64,000 nt of DNA, from contig NZ_KI912532.1 in the NCBI RefSeq assembly GCF_000519045.1, positions 1,240,001 to 1,304,000 of the forward strand. The letters run 5' to 3'. This DNA comes from Dechloromonas agitata is5 (lineage in GTDB: Bacteria > Pseudomonadota > Gammaproteobacteria > Burkholderiales > Rhodocyclaceae). Numbering within the stretch: the stretch's first letter is position 1; every line of letters starts with the position of its first letter. The translations under genes and the position numbers were made by a program. The notes under the pieces were generated by a model. That model had not been told where the DNA came from. It saw nothing but the letters and a program-made list of their open reading frames with translations, and ran no database searches. Positions 28,753-36,298 of the stretch are shown here, in pieces.

Positions 28753-29625
28753 ATGACTGAAAAAACCCCGAAAAGCGCTGCGGCCCGCCGCCAGTTCATT
28801 TTCGACTCCGCCAAGATGGTCTGCGGCGTCGGCATGCTGGGACTGGGGCTCGGCCTCTACGCCAAGCAGTCGAAGGCCTTGCCGGCCCTCGCCCTGCGCC
28901 CGCCCGGCGCCCTGCCGGAAGACGATTTCCTCGGTGCCTGCATCCGCTGTGGCCTGTGCGTCCGCGATTGTCCATACAACACGCTGGTCCTCGCCAAGCC
29001 GGAAGACCCGGTGACGACCGGCACGCCCTTCTTCACGGCGCGCAACATCCCGTGCGAGATGTGCGATGACATTCCGTGCGTCAAGGCCTGCCCGACCAAG
29101 GCGCTCGATCATGGGCTGACCGACATCAACAAGGCCAAGATGGGCATCGCGGTGCTGATCGACCACGAGACCTGTCTCAATTTCCTCGGCCTGCGCTGCG
29201 ACGTCTGTTACCGTGTTTGCCCGGTCATCGACAAGGCGATCACCCTCGACCTGCAGCCCAACCAGCGCACCGGTCGCCACGCCATGTTCCTGCCCACCGT
29301 GCATTCCGAGCATTGCACCGGTTGCGGCAAATGCGAGAAATCCTGCGTCCTCGAGGAATCGGCCATCCGCATCCTGCCGCCCAAGCTGGCCCAGGGCTCG
29401 CTCGGCAAGCATTACCGGGTCGGCTGGGAGGAGCAGAAGAAGGCCGGCGGTTCGCTGATCGACGAATCCAAGATGCTCGACCTGCCCGACCGGCTGCCCG
29501 AAGGTGCCGTCCTGCCCGGTCACTATGACCCGGCTTCTGGCCACACCGAAGCGATGCGCGGCATGGCCGGTAGCGAGGCCGGTGTCATCCCGAGCCTGCC
29601 GCCGGGGCTGGGAGGCAAGCCATGA
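28753..29625 (+). CDS. napG: Ferredoxin-type quinol dehydrogenase component NapG
   Basis: A 290-residue periplasmic iron-sulfur protein that works with membrane NapH to move electrons from quinol to a periplasmic reductase. A twin-arginine-like signal (ARRQF at about 11-15) precedes four [4Fe-4S] motifs: CIRCGLCVRDCP starting at C63, CEMCDDIPCVKACP, CDVCYRVCP with an upstream Cys, and CTGCGKCEKSC. It overlaps napH by 4 bp. No napA, napB, napC, napD or napF is in the window, so the terminal enzyme it serves is not visible. Homologues (NosG) also occur in some N2O reductase clusters. Confidence 0.9.
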   Translation: MTEKTPKSAAARRQFIFDSAKMVCGVGMLGLGLGLYAKQSKALPALALRPPGALPEDDFLGACIRCGLCVRDCPYNTLVLAKPEDPVTTGTPFFTARNIPCEMCDDIPCVKACPTKALDHGLTDINKAKMGIAVLIDHETCLNFLGLRCDVCYRVCPVIDKAITLDLQPNQRTGRHAMFLPTVHSEHCTGCGKCEKSCVLEESAIRILPPKLAQGSLGKHYRVGWEEQKKAGGSLIDESKMLDLPDRLPEGAVLPGHYDPASGHTEAMRGMAGSEAGVIPSLPPGLGGKP

Positions 29626-30527
29626 GCCAGATGTCCAACAAGCAGCGCATCGGTGCCGAGGCCGTCGAGACAAAGGGCTGGTTCGGCGCCCACAAATGGC
29701 TGATCCTGCGCCGCCTGTCGCAGTTGTCGATCCTGACCCTGTTCCTGCTCGGCCCGCTGGCCGGCATCTGGATCGTCAAGGGCAACCTGAACTACAGCTA
29801 CACGCTGAACGTCCTGCCGCTGACCGATCCCTACGTCGCGCTGCAATCCCTGCTCGCCGGCAAGGTCCCGGAAACGCTCGGGCTGATCGGCGTCGGCATC
29901 GTGCTGCTCTTCTACTTCCTGGTCGGGGGGCGCGTGTATTGCAGCTGGGTTTGCCCGATCAACATGGTGACTGATGCCGCCGGCTGGCTGCGCGACCGCC
30001 TGGGCATCAAGGGGGCGAGCAGCCTGTCGGCCAAGACCCGCTACTGGGTTCTCGGCATGACGCTGGTCGGCTCGGCGGTGACCGGTGTCGTGCTGTGGGA
30101 ACTGATCAACCCGGTGTCGATGCTGCATCGCGGCCTGATCTTCGGTGTCGGGGCCGCCTGGATGGTGGTGCTGGCCATTTTCCTGTTCGACCTGTTCGTG
30201 ATGAACCGTGGCTGGTGCGGCCGTCTCTGCCCGGTCGGCGCCTTCTACAGCCTGGTCGGCCGCTGGAGCCCGGTGCGCGTCTCGGCCAGCCTGCGTTCGG
30301 CTTGTAACGACTGCATGGACTGCTTCGAGGTCTGTCCCGAACCGCAGGTCATCCGCCCCGCGCTGAAAGGCGAGGGCAAGGGAGTCGGTCCGGTCATCCT
30401 GGCGCCGAACTGCACCAATTGCGGTCGTTGCATCGATGTCTGTTCGAAGGATGTCTTCCGCTTCGGGCTGCGCACCAACAATCCGGCCTCGACCATCGCC
30501 ATCGTTGCTCAGGGAGCCAAGCGCTGA
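29622..30527 (+). CDS. napH: Membrane quinol dehydrogenase component NapH
   Basis: A 301-residue inner-membrane iron-sulfur protein partnering NapG. About four membrane helices are visible (near residues 28-48, 85-105, 140-162 and 172-192). The NapH-type CxxxCP motifs occur twice (YCSWVCPINM and WCGRLCPVGA), and two cytoplasmic [4Fe-4S] motifs follow (CNDCMDCFEVCP and CTNCGRCIDVC). The ATG overlaps the napG stop. It is followed by a strong intrinsic terminator, so napGH form a closed two-gene unit. NosH is the main alternative identity. Confidence 0.9.
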   Translation: MSQMSNKQRIGAEAVETKGWFGAHKWLILRRLSQLSILTLFLLGPLAGIWIVKGNLNYSYTLNVLPLTDPYVALQSLLAGKVPETLGLIGVGIVLLFYFLVGGRVYCSWVCPINMVTDAAGWLRDRLGIKGASSLSAKTRYWVLGMTLVGSAVTGVVLWELINPVSMLHRGLIFGVGAAWMVVLAIFLFDLFVMNRGWCGRLCPVGAFYSLVGRWSPVRVSASLRSACNDCMDCFEVCPEPQVIRPALKGEGKGVGPVILAPNCTNCGRCIDVCSKDVFRFGLRTNNPASTIAIVAQGAKR

Positions 30528-30552
30528 GCGGCTAACCGGATGGCTGGAAATG

Positions 30553-30590
30553 AAGAAGGGCACCGTGCGGTGCCCTTCTTGTTTGTGTCG
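30553..30590 (+). terminator. Intrinsic terminator after napH
   Basis: A perfect 12-bp stem, AAGAAGGGCACC (30553-30564) and GGTGCCCTTCTT (30569-30580), with a GTGC tetraloop, is followed by the T-rich GTTTGTGT. It sits 25 bp after napH and just before the convergent rpoH stop. Because the stem begins with AAGAA on one side and ends in TTCTT on the other, it could act in both directions. Confidence 0.85.
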
Positions 30591-30601
30591 TTGCAGCCCG
30601 G

Positions 30602-31462
30602 TCAGGCGGCGGTGAGCAGGCCGCGCATCTTTTGCAGCGCCTTCGCTTCGATCTGGCGGATGCGCTCGGCCGACACGTCGAACTCGGCAGCCAGTTCGTG
30701 CAGCGTGGCCGCCTCGCCGTCGTGCAGCCAACGCGCCTCGATGATGCGACGGCTACGCGGATCGAGACCCTCCAGCGCGGCATGCAGACCTTCGCCCTGC
30801 TGGTAGGCCAGGGCCTTGTTTTCGAGCACGCGGGTCGGCTCGTAACGGCTGTCGGCCAGATAGTCGATCGGCGCGAAAGCGTCCTCGCCGTCCTCCGGGT
30901 TACCCTCCAGTGCCAGGTCGCGACCGGAGAGGCGGGTTTCCATCTCGACCACTTCGTCCTGCTTGACGCCGAGACGGGCCGCGACTTCGGCGGCCTGGCT
31001 GCCGGACAGCGTATCGACGCCTTCGTAATCGGCTTTCAGGCTGCGCAGGTTGAAAAACAGCTTGCGCTGCGCCTTGGTGGTCGCCACCTTGACCAGGCGC
31101 CAGTTCTTCAGGATGTATTCGTGAATCTCGGCCTTGATCCAGTGCATGGCGAAGGACACCAAGCGCACACCCCGAGCCGGGTCGAAGCGCTTGACGGCCT
31201 TCATCAGGCCGATGTTGCCTTCCTGGATCAGGTCGGCGTGCGGCAGGCCGTAACCGAGGTAACCGCGGGCAATCGAGATGACAAGGCGCAGGTGGGAGAG
31301 CACCAGCTGCCGCGCCGCCTCCACATCGCCTTCGTTGTGGAAACGCTCGGCCAGCCGGGTCTCCTCGGCCTCGGACAGCATCGGATACCGGTTCGCCGCC
31401 TGAATATAGGCGTCGAGGTTGCCGACGGTCGAGGGGATGGGAAGAGCCAAGGCATGTGTCAT
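30602..31462 (-). CDS. rpoH: RNA polymerase sigma factor RpoH (sigma-32)
   Basis: Heat-shock sigma factor, 286 residues. Region 2 reads LIQEGNIGLMKAVKRFDP and LVSFAMHWIKAEIHEYI, and the RpoH box QRKLFFNLR is at 132-140, which separates it from other sigma-70 members. The C-terminal region 4 helix-turn-helix includes LHELAAEFDVSAERIRQIE. The ATG at 31462 has a strong GGAGG 9 bp upstream; the frame extends a few codons further across that site. A CIRCE element overlaps the candidate promoter, so HrcA repression is predicted. Confidence 0.96.
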   Translation of the reverse strand: MTHALALPIPSTVGNLDAYIQAANRYPMLSEAEETRLAERFHNEGDVEAARQLVLSHLRLVISIARGYLGYGLPHADLIQEGNIGLMKAVKRFDPARGVRLVSFAMHWIKAEIHEYILKNWRLVKVATTKAQRKLFFNLRSLKADYEGVDTLSGSQAAEVAARLGVKQDEVVEMETRLSGRDLALEGNPEDGEDAFAPIDYLADSRYEPTRVLENKALAYQQGEGLHAALEGLDPRSRRIIEARWLHDGEAATLHELAAEFDVSAERIRQIEAKALQKMRGLLTAA

Positions 31463-31496
31463 AGCGTTAAATCCTCCTTCAGGGTTCACCTGTATA

Positions 31497-31523
31497 TTAG
31501 CACTCGCTGCCTATGAGTGCTAA
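31497..31523 (-). promoter_or_regulatory. CIRCE operator (HrcA site) overlapping the rpoH promoter
   Basis: A perfect CIRCE element: TTAGCACTC (31497-31505), 9-bp spacer, GAGTGCTAA (31515-31523). Read towards rpoH, the distal arm supplies TTAGCA as a -35 (4 of 6 matches) and the proximal arm runs into TAATAT as a -10 (5 of 6 matches) with an 18-bp spacer, so HrcA binding would cover the promoter. The rpoH ATG lies 35 bp further on. Apart from this element and the receptor promoter, the 350-bp region 31463-31814 holds no gene that I can support. Confidence 0.9.
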
Positions 31524-31662
31524 CGGGGTGGAAAGTTTCAGGCTGGTGCGTTATGACCTGCCGGTTCTCATGGGGGCAGGAATGGTCGGCGCCGCTGTCG
31601 GTTCTCCCCGAGTTTCGAACGCATTGCTCTCCATTATGTGTTCACTGCCCGGATGTGCAGTT

Positions 31663-31693
31663 AATGTAAATGAGAGTGGTTGTTATTTACATT
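31663..31693 (+). promoter_or_regulatory. Operator-like dyad (possible Fur site) before the TonB receptor
   Basis: AATGTAAAT (31663-31671) and ATTTACATT (31685-31693) form a perfect 9-bp dyad with a 13-bp spacer. The central segment resembles a Fur box only moderately (TGAGAGT and GTTGTTA compared with TGATAAT and ATTATCA). The right arm overlaps the candidate -35 of the receptor gene, which suits a repressor. Fur is inferred from the downstream gene type. Confidence 0.5.
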
Positions 31694-31714
31694 ATGAAAC
31701 ACTTTCGTTACACT
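31686..31714 (+). promoter_or_regulatory. Candidate sigma-70 promoter of the TonB-dependent receptor
   Basis: TTTACA (31686-31691, 5 of 6 matches to the -35) and TACACT (31709-31714, 4 of 6 to the -10) are separated by 17 bp. Transcription would start near 31721, giving a leader of about 95 nt before the GTG at 31815. Confidence 0.5.
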
Positions 31715-31814
31715 TGCCAGCTTCTCGCGGTGAAACCCGCCGGCCTGAAGTAAACCGAGTCATTGCACCAGCCAGCCGTCGCCAGCCCGTGCCTCAACAC
31801 GAAAGGAACACGCT

Positions 31815-33944
31815 GTGCTGCGCAAAACTCCCCTCGCCTTGGCGATCGGTTTTTCCCTGGGACTTTGTCCCTACTCTTATGCCGAACCGGCTGTCTCCAG
31901 TGCGGGCTCGTCCGCAAATGCGGCGACCGAACTGCCTGCCATGACCGTGACGACGGCACGGGAAGCGACGCCGACCTACAATCCGTCCGTTGCCCGCAGC
32001 GCGACCAAGATCGAAGCCCCCCTGCGCGACATACCGCAGACGGTCAATGTCGTGCCGCAAAGCGTGCTGCGCGACCAGGGTGCCCGCTCCATGCAGGACG
32101 TCATGAAGGCGATTCCGGGGGTCGGCCTGTCGCATGGCGATGGCCAGCGCGACCAGGTCACCATCCGCAGCTTTTCGGCGATCAGCGACCAGTTCATCGA
32201 CGGCCTGCGCGACGATGCGCTGTATTTCCGCGACCTCTCCAACATCGAGCAGGTCGAAGTGGTCAAAGGACCGGCCTCGGTGCTCTACGGGCGCGGCTCG
32301 TCGGGCGGCCTGATCAACCGCATCACCAAGAAGCCCGGGATCGACCGTAACGAAGTGACCCTGCAGGTCGGCAGCTGGAACCAGCGGCGCGGCGAATTCG
32401 ATCTGGCCCACACCTTCAACGACAAGAGCCTCGCCATCCGCCTCACTGGCGCCGTGGAACGCGCCGACGGCTACCGTGACCAGCAGTTTCTCGAGCGCGA
32501 AGCCCTGGCCCCCTCCGTGGCCATCAAACTCGGCGACGACACCCGCCTGCTGATCCAGGGCGAATACCTCTCCGACCGCCGCGTCACCGACTTCGGCATC
32601 CCGGCCTACCGCGGCCGGCCGGTCGATGTCGCTCCCGGCACCTATTTCGGTGCCGCCAACGCCCGTGAGGTCGATTACAGCCAGGCCGATGTTTCCGCCT
32701 TCGGCTTCACCCTGGACCACCGCTTCAACAGCGAATGGTCGTTCCGTAACGCCTTCCGCGCCTATGACTACAGCCTCGACCGCAACAACACGCTGGTCGG
32801 CTCGGTCAATGAAGCGGCGCGCACCGCTTCACTCAACCGCAGCAATGTTCGGCGCCAGGAGGACGGTTATTTCAACCAGACCGAACTGACCCAGAAGGTG
32901 ACTCTGGCCGGCATGCAGCATCAGTTGCTGTACGGCATCGAAATCGGCAAGCAGAACAAGGATCAGGTGTTCCGCACGCAGAACAATATCGCGACGGTGT
33001 CGCTGTTCAACCCGGTTCTACCGGTACTACCCTTGCGCGTCACCGCGGCGCCGTCCACCGACAACCGGGGCATCATGACCGTGACCAGCGGCTATGTGCA
33101 GGATCTCGCCACGCTGTCCGAGCACTGGAAGGCGTTGATCGGCATGCGCTACGACCGCTTCGAGCAGGAAACCCGTGAGCGCCGCCCCGGCCAGCGCGAC
33201 GTCGAACGCACCGACTCGGCGTGGAGCCCGCGCGCCGGCCTGGTCTTCCAGCCAAACCTGAGCCAGTCCTACTACGTCTCGTACAGCAAGTCCTTCCAGC
33301 CCTCGGCCGAAGGCTTCGCGCTGGCTGCCAACAATGCCCAGATCGCGCCCGAGGAAACCACCAACCACGAAGTCGGCGCCAAGTTCGATTTCCTCGATGG
33401 CATGGCCTCCGCCACGGCCTCGCTCTTCCGGGTCGAGCGCACCAACATCAAGACCACCAACCCGGCTACCAACACCCTGGTGCCGCTCGGTGTGCAACGC
33501 ACCCAGGGGGCCGAGCTGAGCTTCACCGGCGATCTGACCCACGGCTGGCAGATCTGGTCTGGCTACGCCTGGCTCGATGCCGAAATGGTCTCCTCGGTCG
33601 CTATCGACGCCGGCCAGCCGGTACAGGGCAAGCGTCCGACCCTGACGCCCAAGCAGAGCGCCAACCTGTGGCTGACCAAGGCCCTGGGCCAGGGTTTCGG
33701 CGCCGGCGCCGGCCTCAATTACGTTGGCGAGCGTTTCGCCAACCCGGGCAACACGGTTATCCTGCCGGGCTACACCACCGTCGACGCGATGGGTTATTAC
33801 CGGACGAACGGTTTCGACGTACAGCTCAACGTGATGAACCTGTTCGATCGCCAATACATTGTCTCCGGCCACGGCAGCAGCCCGAACCTCAATCTGCCCG
33901 GGGCGCCCCGTTCGGTGCAGCTGACCCTGCGTTACGCTTTCTGA
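31815..33944 (+). CDS. TonB-dependent siderophore receptor (catecholate/Fiu-like)
   Basis: A 709-residue outer-membrane receptor importing a ferric siderophore with TonB energy. It has a GTG start and a signal peptide of about 23 residues, then a TonB-box-like ELPAMTV at about 42, a plug domain (DIPQTVNVVPQSVLRDQGA, VTIRSF, VEVVKGPASVLYGRGSSGG) and a 22-strand barrel ending in a terminal aromatic (LTLRYAF). The plug is of the ferrichrome/catecholate receptor type; the actual ligand is not predictable. It heads a unit with a micro-ORF and a PepSY protein, common partners of siderophore receptors. Confidence 0.92.
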   Translation: MLRKTPLALAIGFSLGLCPYSYAEPAVSSAGSSANAATELPAMTVTTAREATPTYNPSVARSATKIEAPLRDIPQTVNVVPQSVLRDQGARSMQDVMKAIPGVGLSHGDGQRDQVTIRSFSAISDQFIDGLRDDALYFRDLSNIEQVEVVKGPASVLYGRGSSGGLINRITKKPGIDRNEVTLQVGSWNQRRGEFDLAHTFNDKSLAIRLTGAVERADGYRDQQFLEREALAPSVAIKLGDDTRLLIQGEYLSDRRVTDFGIPAYRGRPVDVAPGTYFGAANAREVDYSQADVSAFGFTLDHRFNSEWSFRNAFRAYDYSLDRNNTLVGSVNEAARTASLNRSNVRRQEDGYFNQTELTQKVTLAGMQHQLLYGIEIGKQNKDQVFRTQNNIATVSLFNPVLPVLPLRVTAAPSTDNRGIMTVTSGYVQDLATLSEHWKALIGMRYDRFEQETRERRPGQRDVERTDSAWSPRAGLVFQPNLSQSYYVSYSKSFQPSAEGFALAANNAQIAPEETTNHEVGAKFDFLDGMASATASLFRVERTNIKTTNPATNTLVPLGVQRTQGAELSFTGDLTHGWQIWSGYAWLDAEMVSSVAIDAGQPVQGKRPTLTPKQSANLWLTKALGQGFGAGAGLNYVGERFANPGNTVILPGYTTVDAMGYYRTNGFDVQLNVMNLFDRQYIVSGHGSSPNLNLPGAPRSVQLTLRYAF

Positions 33945-33954
33945 GGAACCCGCC

Positions 33955-34062
33955 ATGCAACCTTGCAGGAAGATCATTACCGCCGCGCTTGCCTGCGGCC
34001 TGTTGCTTGCCGTGGGCGCCGCTCCCGGCCTGGCCGTGCCGCCCCGACAAGGAACCGATTGA
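33955..34062 (+). CDS. Putative 35-residue secreted or membrane micro-protein
   Basis: A short ORF with ATG at 33955 and TGA at 34060-34062, preceded by TGAGGAAC, which can serve as a ribosome site. The sequence looks like a signal peptide: a basic start (CRKIIT), a hydrophobic core (ALACGLLLAVGAA) and a short polar tail ending RQGTD. It lies 10 bp after the receptor gene and 2 bp before the PepSY gene, so at minimum its translation could carry ribosomes to the next start. I do not recognise a family. Confidence 0.45.
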   Translation: MQPCRKIITAALACGLLLAVGAAPGLAVPPRQGTD

Positions 34063-34064
34063 GC

Positions 34065-34751
34065 ATGGACCGCGCCAACCTTTCCGTCAGCGCCGGGGAG
34101 GCCACCCAGGCCAACCCACTGCCGCGCCGCCGTGGCCGACGGGCGGTCTTTCTCACCTGGGTGCGCAAGATTCACCTCTACGTTGGCCTGTGGGGAGCGA
34201 TTCTTGGCCTGCTCTTCGGTGCCACGGGAATCCTGCTCAACCACCGCGCGATCCTGAAGATTCCGGTCGAGAAAAGCGTCCAGAAAACCGTGCAACTGGC
34301 TTTGCCGGAACAGAGGCCGGGGACGCCGGAAGAACTGGCAGCCTGGCTTCAGGGCGAGCTGAAGTTCACGCCGGAACAGGTTGTGCAAGTCAAGAAGCAA
34401 CCAGCCAAGACGGTCGTGTGGGACGATCGCGAGGTTCTACAGCCAGAACGCTGGAGCGTCAGCCTGCAGACGCCGCAACGCAGTGTGTCGGCGGAGTATT
34501 TCGCCGGCAACCGCTTCGTCAAGCTCGACCATACCGACGCCACCCCGATCGGTACCTTGATCCGCCTGCACATGTCGGTCGGCGTCAATGCCTTCTGGGT
34601 GCTGCTGGCGGACACCATCGCCGGCAGTCTGATGCTGTTGTCGATCACCGGACTCCTGCTGTGGACACAACTTCGCGCCATGCACACCGTTGCGGTCACC
34701 ACCAGTCTCGGGGCATTGCTCGCGGCGACATGGTTTATGTGGTCGATGTGA
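34065..34751 (+). CDS. PepSY-associated transmembrane protein
   Basis: A 228-residue inner-membrane protein of the PepSY_TM type often encoded beside siderophore receptors; some family members are ferric-siderophore reductases, but this one is short. A basic N-terminus leads to a helix at about 35-57 (KIHLYVGLWGAILGLLFG, with the conserved His), a periplasmic region of about 110 residues, and two C-terminal helices (about 175-198 and 206-226). The ATG at 34065 is chosen because the frame is open but unconserved upstream. Confidence 0.82.
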   Translation: MDRANLSVSAGEATQANPLPRRRGRRAVFLTWVRKIHLYVGLWGAILGLLFGATGILLNHRAILKIPVEKSVQKTVQLALPEQRPGTPEELAAWLQGELKFTPEQVVQVKKQPAKTVVWDDREVLQPERWSVSLQTPQRSVSAEYFAGNRFVKLDHTDATPIGTLIRLHMSVGVNAFWVLLADTIAGSLMLLSITGLLLWTQLRAMHTVAVTTSLGALLAATWFMWSM

Positions 34752-34854
34752 AGTTTGCATCGTCCGTTTGTCGGCGGCGGTCGGCATTCCTCCGTGCGAT
34801 GAGCCCTGCCGTCGCCCAGGTGATCGCCTGGCGATTGCCCGCTGCATGGGGCCG

Positions 34855-35679
34855 TCAGCCCGATTGCGGGAAATTGCCGGGCGTGCAGTTGAATTGTTTC
34901 TTGAAAGCGGCGATGAACGCCGAAAGCGAGTCGTAGCCGCAAGCCAGCGCGACATCGGTGACGCTGTCGCCGCGCTCCAGCGCCGGCAGGGCCCCAAGCA
35001 GGCGCATGCGCTGGCGCCAGTGGCGGAAGCTCAGGCCGGTTTCCCTGACGAACAGGCGGCTCAGGGTTTTTTCTGAAACGCCGGCGCGATCGGCCCACTC
35101 GGCCAGCCGGTGCTTTTCTTCAGGACGCTTGTGCAGGCTGCGACACAGCTCTTGAAGGAGCGGACTGCGCGGCAAGGGCAACATGAGTTCGACCTCGTCA
35201 GCCTGGCCGATCGTCTCCAGCAATACAGTTGCGAAGCGTCCGTCCGGCCCCTGCTCGGCATATTCGACTGGCAACTGGCTGAAATGCCGAATCATTTCAC
35301 GCAACAGGGGGCTGACCACGATCACCCGGCAACGATCGCTCGCCCAGCCGGCGATGTCGGCTTGAATGTAGAGGCTGCGGATACAGGTTGCCGGGCCGCA
35401 GGTCACCCGGTGCGCGATGCCGGGCGGTATCCATATCGCGCGCTGGGGCGGCGCGACGAAGCGCCCGGCATCGGTATGCACCTCGATGACCCCTTCCGCG
35501 GCGTAGGCCAGTTGTCCCCAGGGATGGCTGTGACGATGGCGCAGGGCTTGGTTAGGCAGTGTTTCAGCCTGGCCATAAAGCGCTCTTGGCAATGTCTTGA
35601 GGGCCGACAGCTGCCTTTCGGATAGCCCCCGTGCTGTCCGTTTGGCGATATTCGTTGGCATTTTGGCGTTAGCAGGCAT
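34855..35679 (-). CDS. AraC family transcriptional regulator with cupin sensor domain
   Basis: A 274-residue regulator. An N-terminal cupin-like domain (about 35-150; the His-rich HRHSHPWGQLAY and WIPPGIAHRV are typical) is followed by a C-terminal double helix-turn-helix AraC domain (about 165-272) with LAEWADRAGVSEKTLSRLF and VTDVALACGYDSLSAFIAAFKK. It resembles the NimR-like AraC group that often controls adjacent transporters, so the target could be the receptor unit or the divergent receiver/TSUP genes. It is divergent from the receiver gene by 112 bp. Confidence 0.88.
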   Translation of the reverse strand: MPANAKMPTNIAKRTARGLSERQLSALKTLPRALYGQAETLPNQALRHRHSHPWGQLAYAAEGVIEVHTDAGRFVAPPQRAIWIPPGIAHRVTCGPATCIRSLYIQADIAGWASDRCRVIVVSPLLREMIRHFSQLPVEYAEQGPDGRFATVLLETIGQADEVELMLPLPRSPLLQELCRSLHKRPEEKHRLAEWADRAGVSEKTLSRLFVRETGLSFRHWRQRMRLLGALPALERGDSVTDVALACGYDSLSAFIAAFKKQFNCTPGNFPQSG

Positions 35680-35791
35680 GTTGCGGCGATGCTAACTTGC
35701 CCGTCATCGCCAATGCAAGCCGCCGGCTGGCCCTCTGCCCGGTGTCTTGAGCGCGCGGGCGATCGTTCGTCCAATAGTGAAAGGATTCAGC

Positions 35792-36298
35792 ATGGGCTTC
35801 TCTTGCCGTGAGTGCACAGTCTACGTGGTGGATGGTGACGCCGATTGCCGTTGTTCCCTGGCCGGCCAGCTTCAGACGGATGGCTTGACGGTCCGCGCCT
35901 TCGAAAGTGCCGAAGCCTTCCTCGAAAACCACGATCGCGTTCAGGCCGGGTGCCTGCTCCTGGAATTGCATCTGCCGGGCATGAGCGGACTGGCCTTGCA
36001 GCGTTGTCTCAACCAGCGGCAAATTTCGCTGCCGCTGATCTTCATGGCGTCGTCGGCGGATGTCGCCAGTGCCGTCACAGCCATGCAGAACGGTGCGCTC
36101 GACTTTCTGCGCAAGGGGCCGGATCGCTCGCGGCTGATCGCTCGGGTCAATCGCCTCGTCGCGGCCATCCGGACGGGCCGGGCGGTGCCCTGGCAGCGCC
36201 ATCCCTACGCACCATCGCCGGATGGTTGGCGCCATGTGCGACCAGCCTTGGCGTCTCCTTCGACTGCATTCCGGAGCCAGTTGCAACATGTGGAATGA
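35792..36298 (+). CDS. Stand-alone degenerate FixJ-type receiver protein (Glu at the phospho-site)
   Basis: A 168-residue protein whose first 125 residues match the receiver domain of FixJ/TtrR-type regulators, but with key residues changed. The phospho-acceptor Asp is Glu58 (LLLELHLPGMSG), one acidic-pocket residue is Gly15 (VDGDAD), the switch Thr is Ala86 (FMASSAD), and the Pro after the conserved Lys108 is Gly (RKG). No helix-turn-helix follows; the last 45 residues are basic and low in structure. Phosphorylation is unlikely; an always-on mimic or a protein-binding role is possible. AAAGGA precedes the ATG. The stop overlaps the TSUP start by 11 bp. Confidence 0.8.
   Translation: MGFSCRECTVYVVDGDADCRCSLAGQLQTDGLTVRAFESAEAFLENHDRVQAGCLLLELHLPGMSGLALQRCLNQRQISLPLIFMASSADVASAVTAMQNGALDFLRKGPDRSRLIARVNRLVAAIRTGRAVPWQRHPYAPSPDGWRHVRPALASPSTAFRSQLQHVE

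Noticed and set aside
31513..31944. A 143-codon plus-strand frame between rpoH and the TonB receptor
   Set aside because: It overlaps the CIRCE element at its start and the receptor gene at its end, has no ribosome site, and its translation has no family features.
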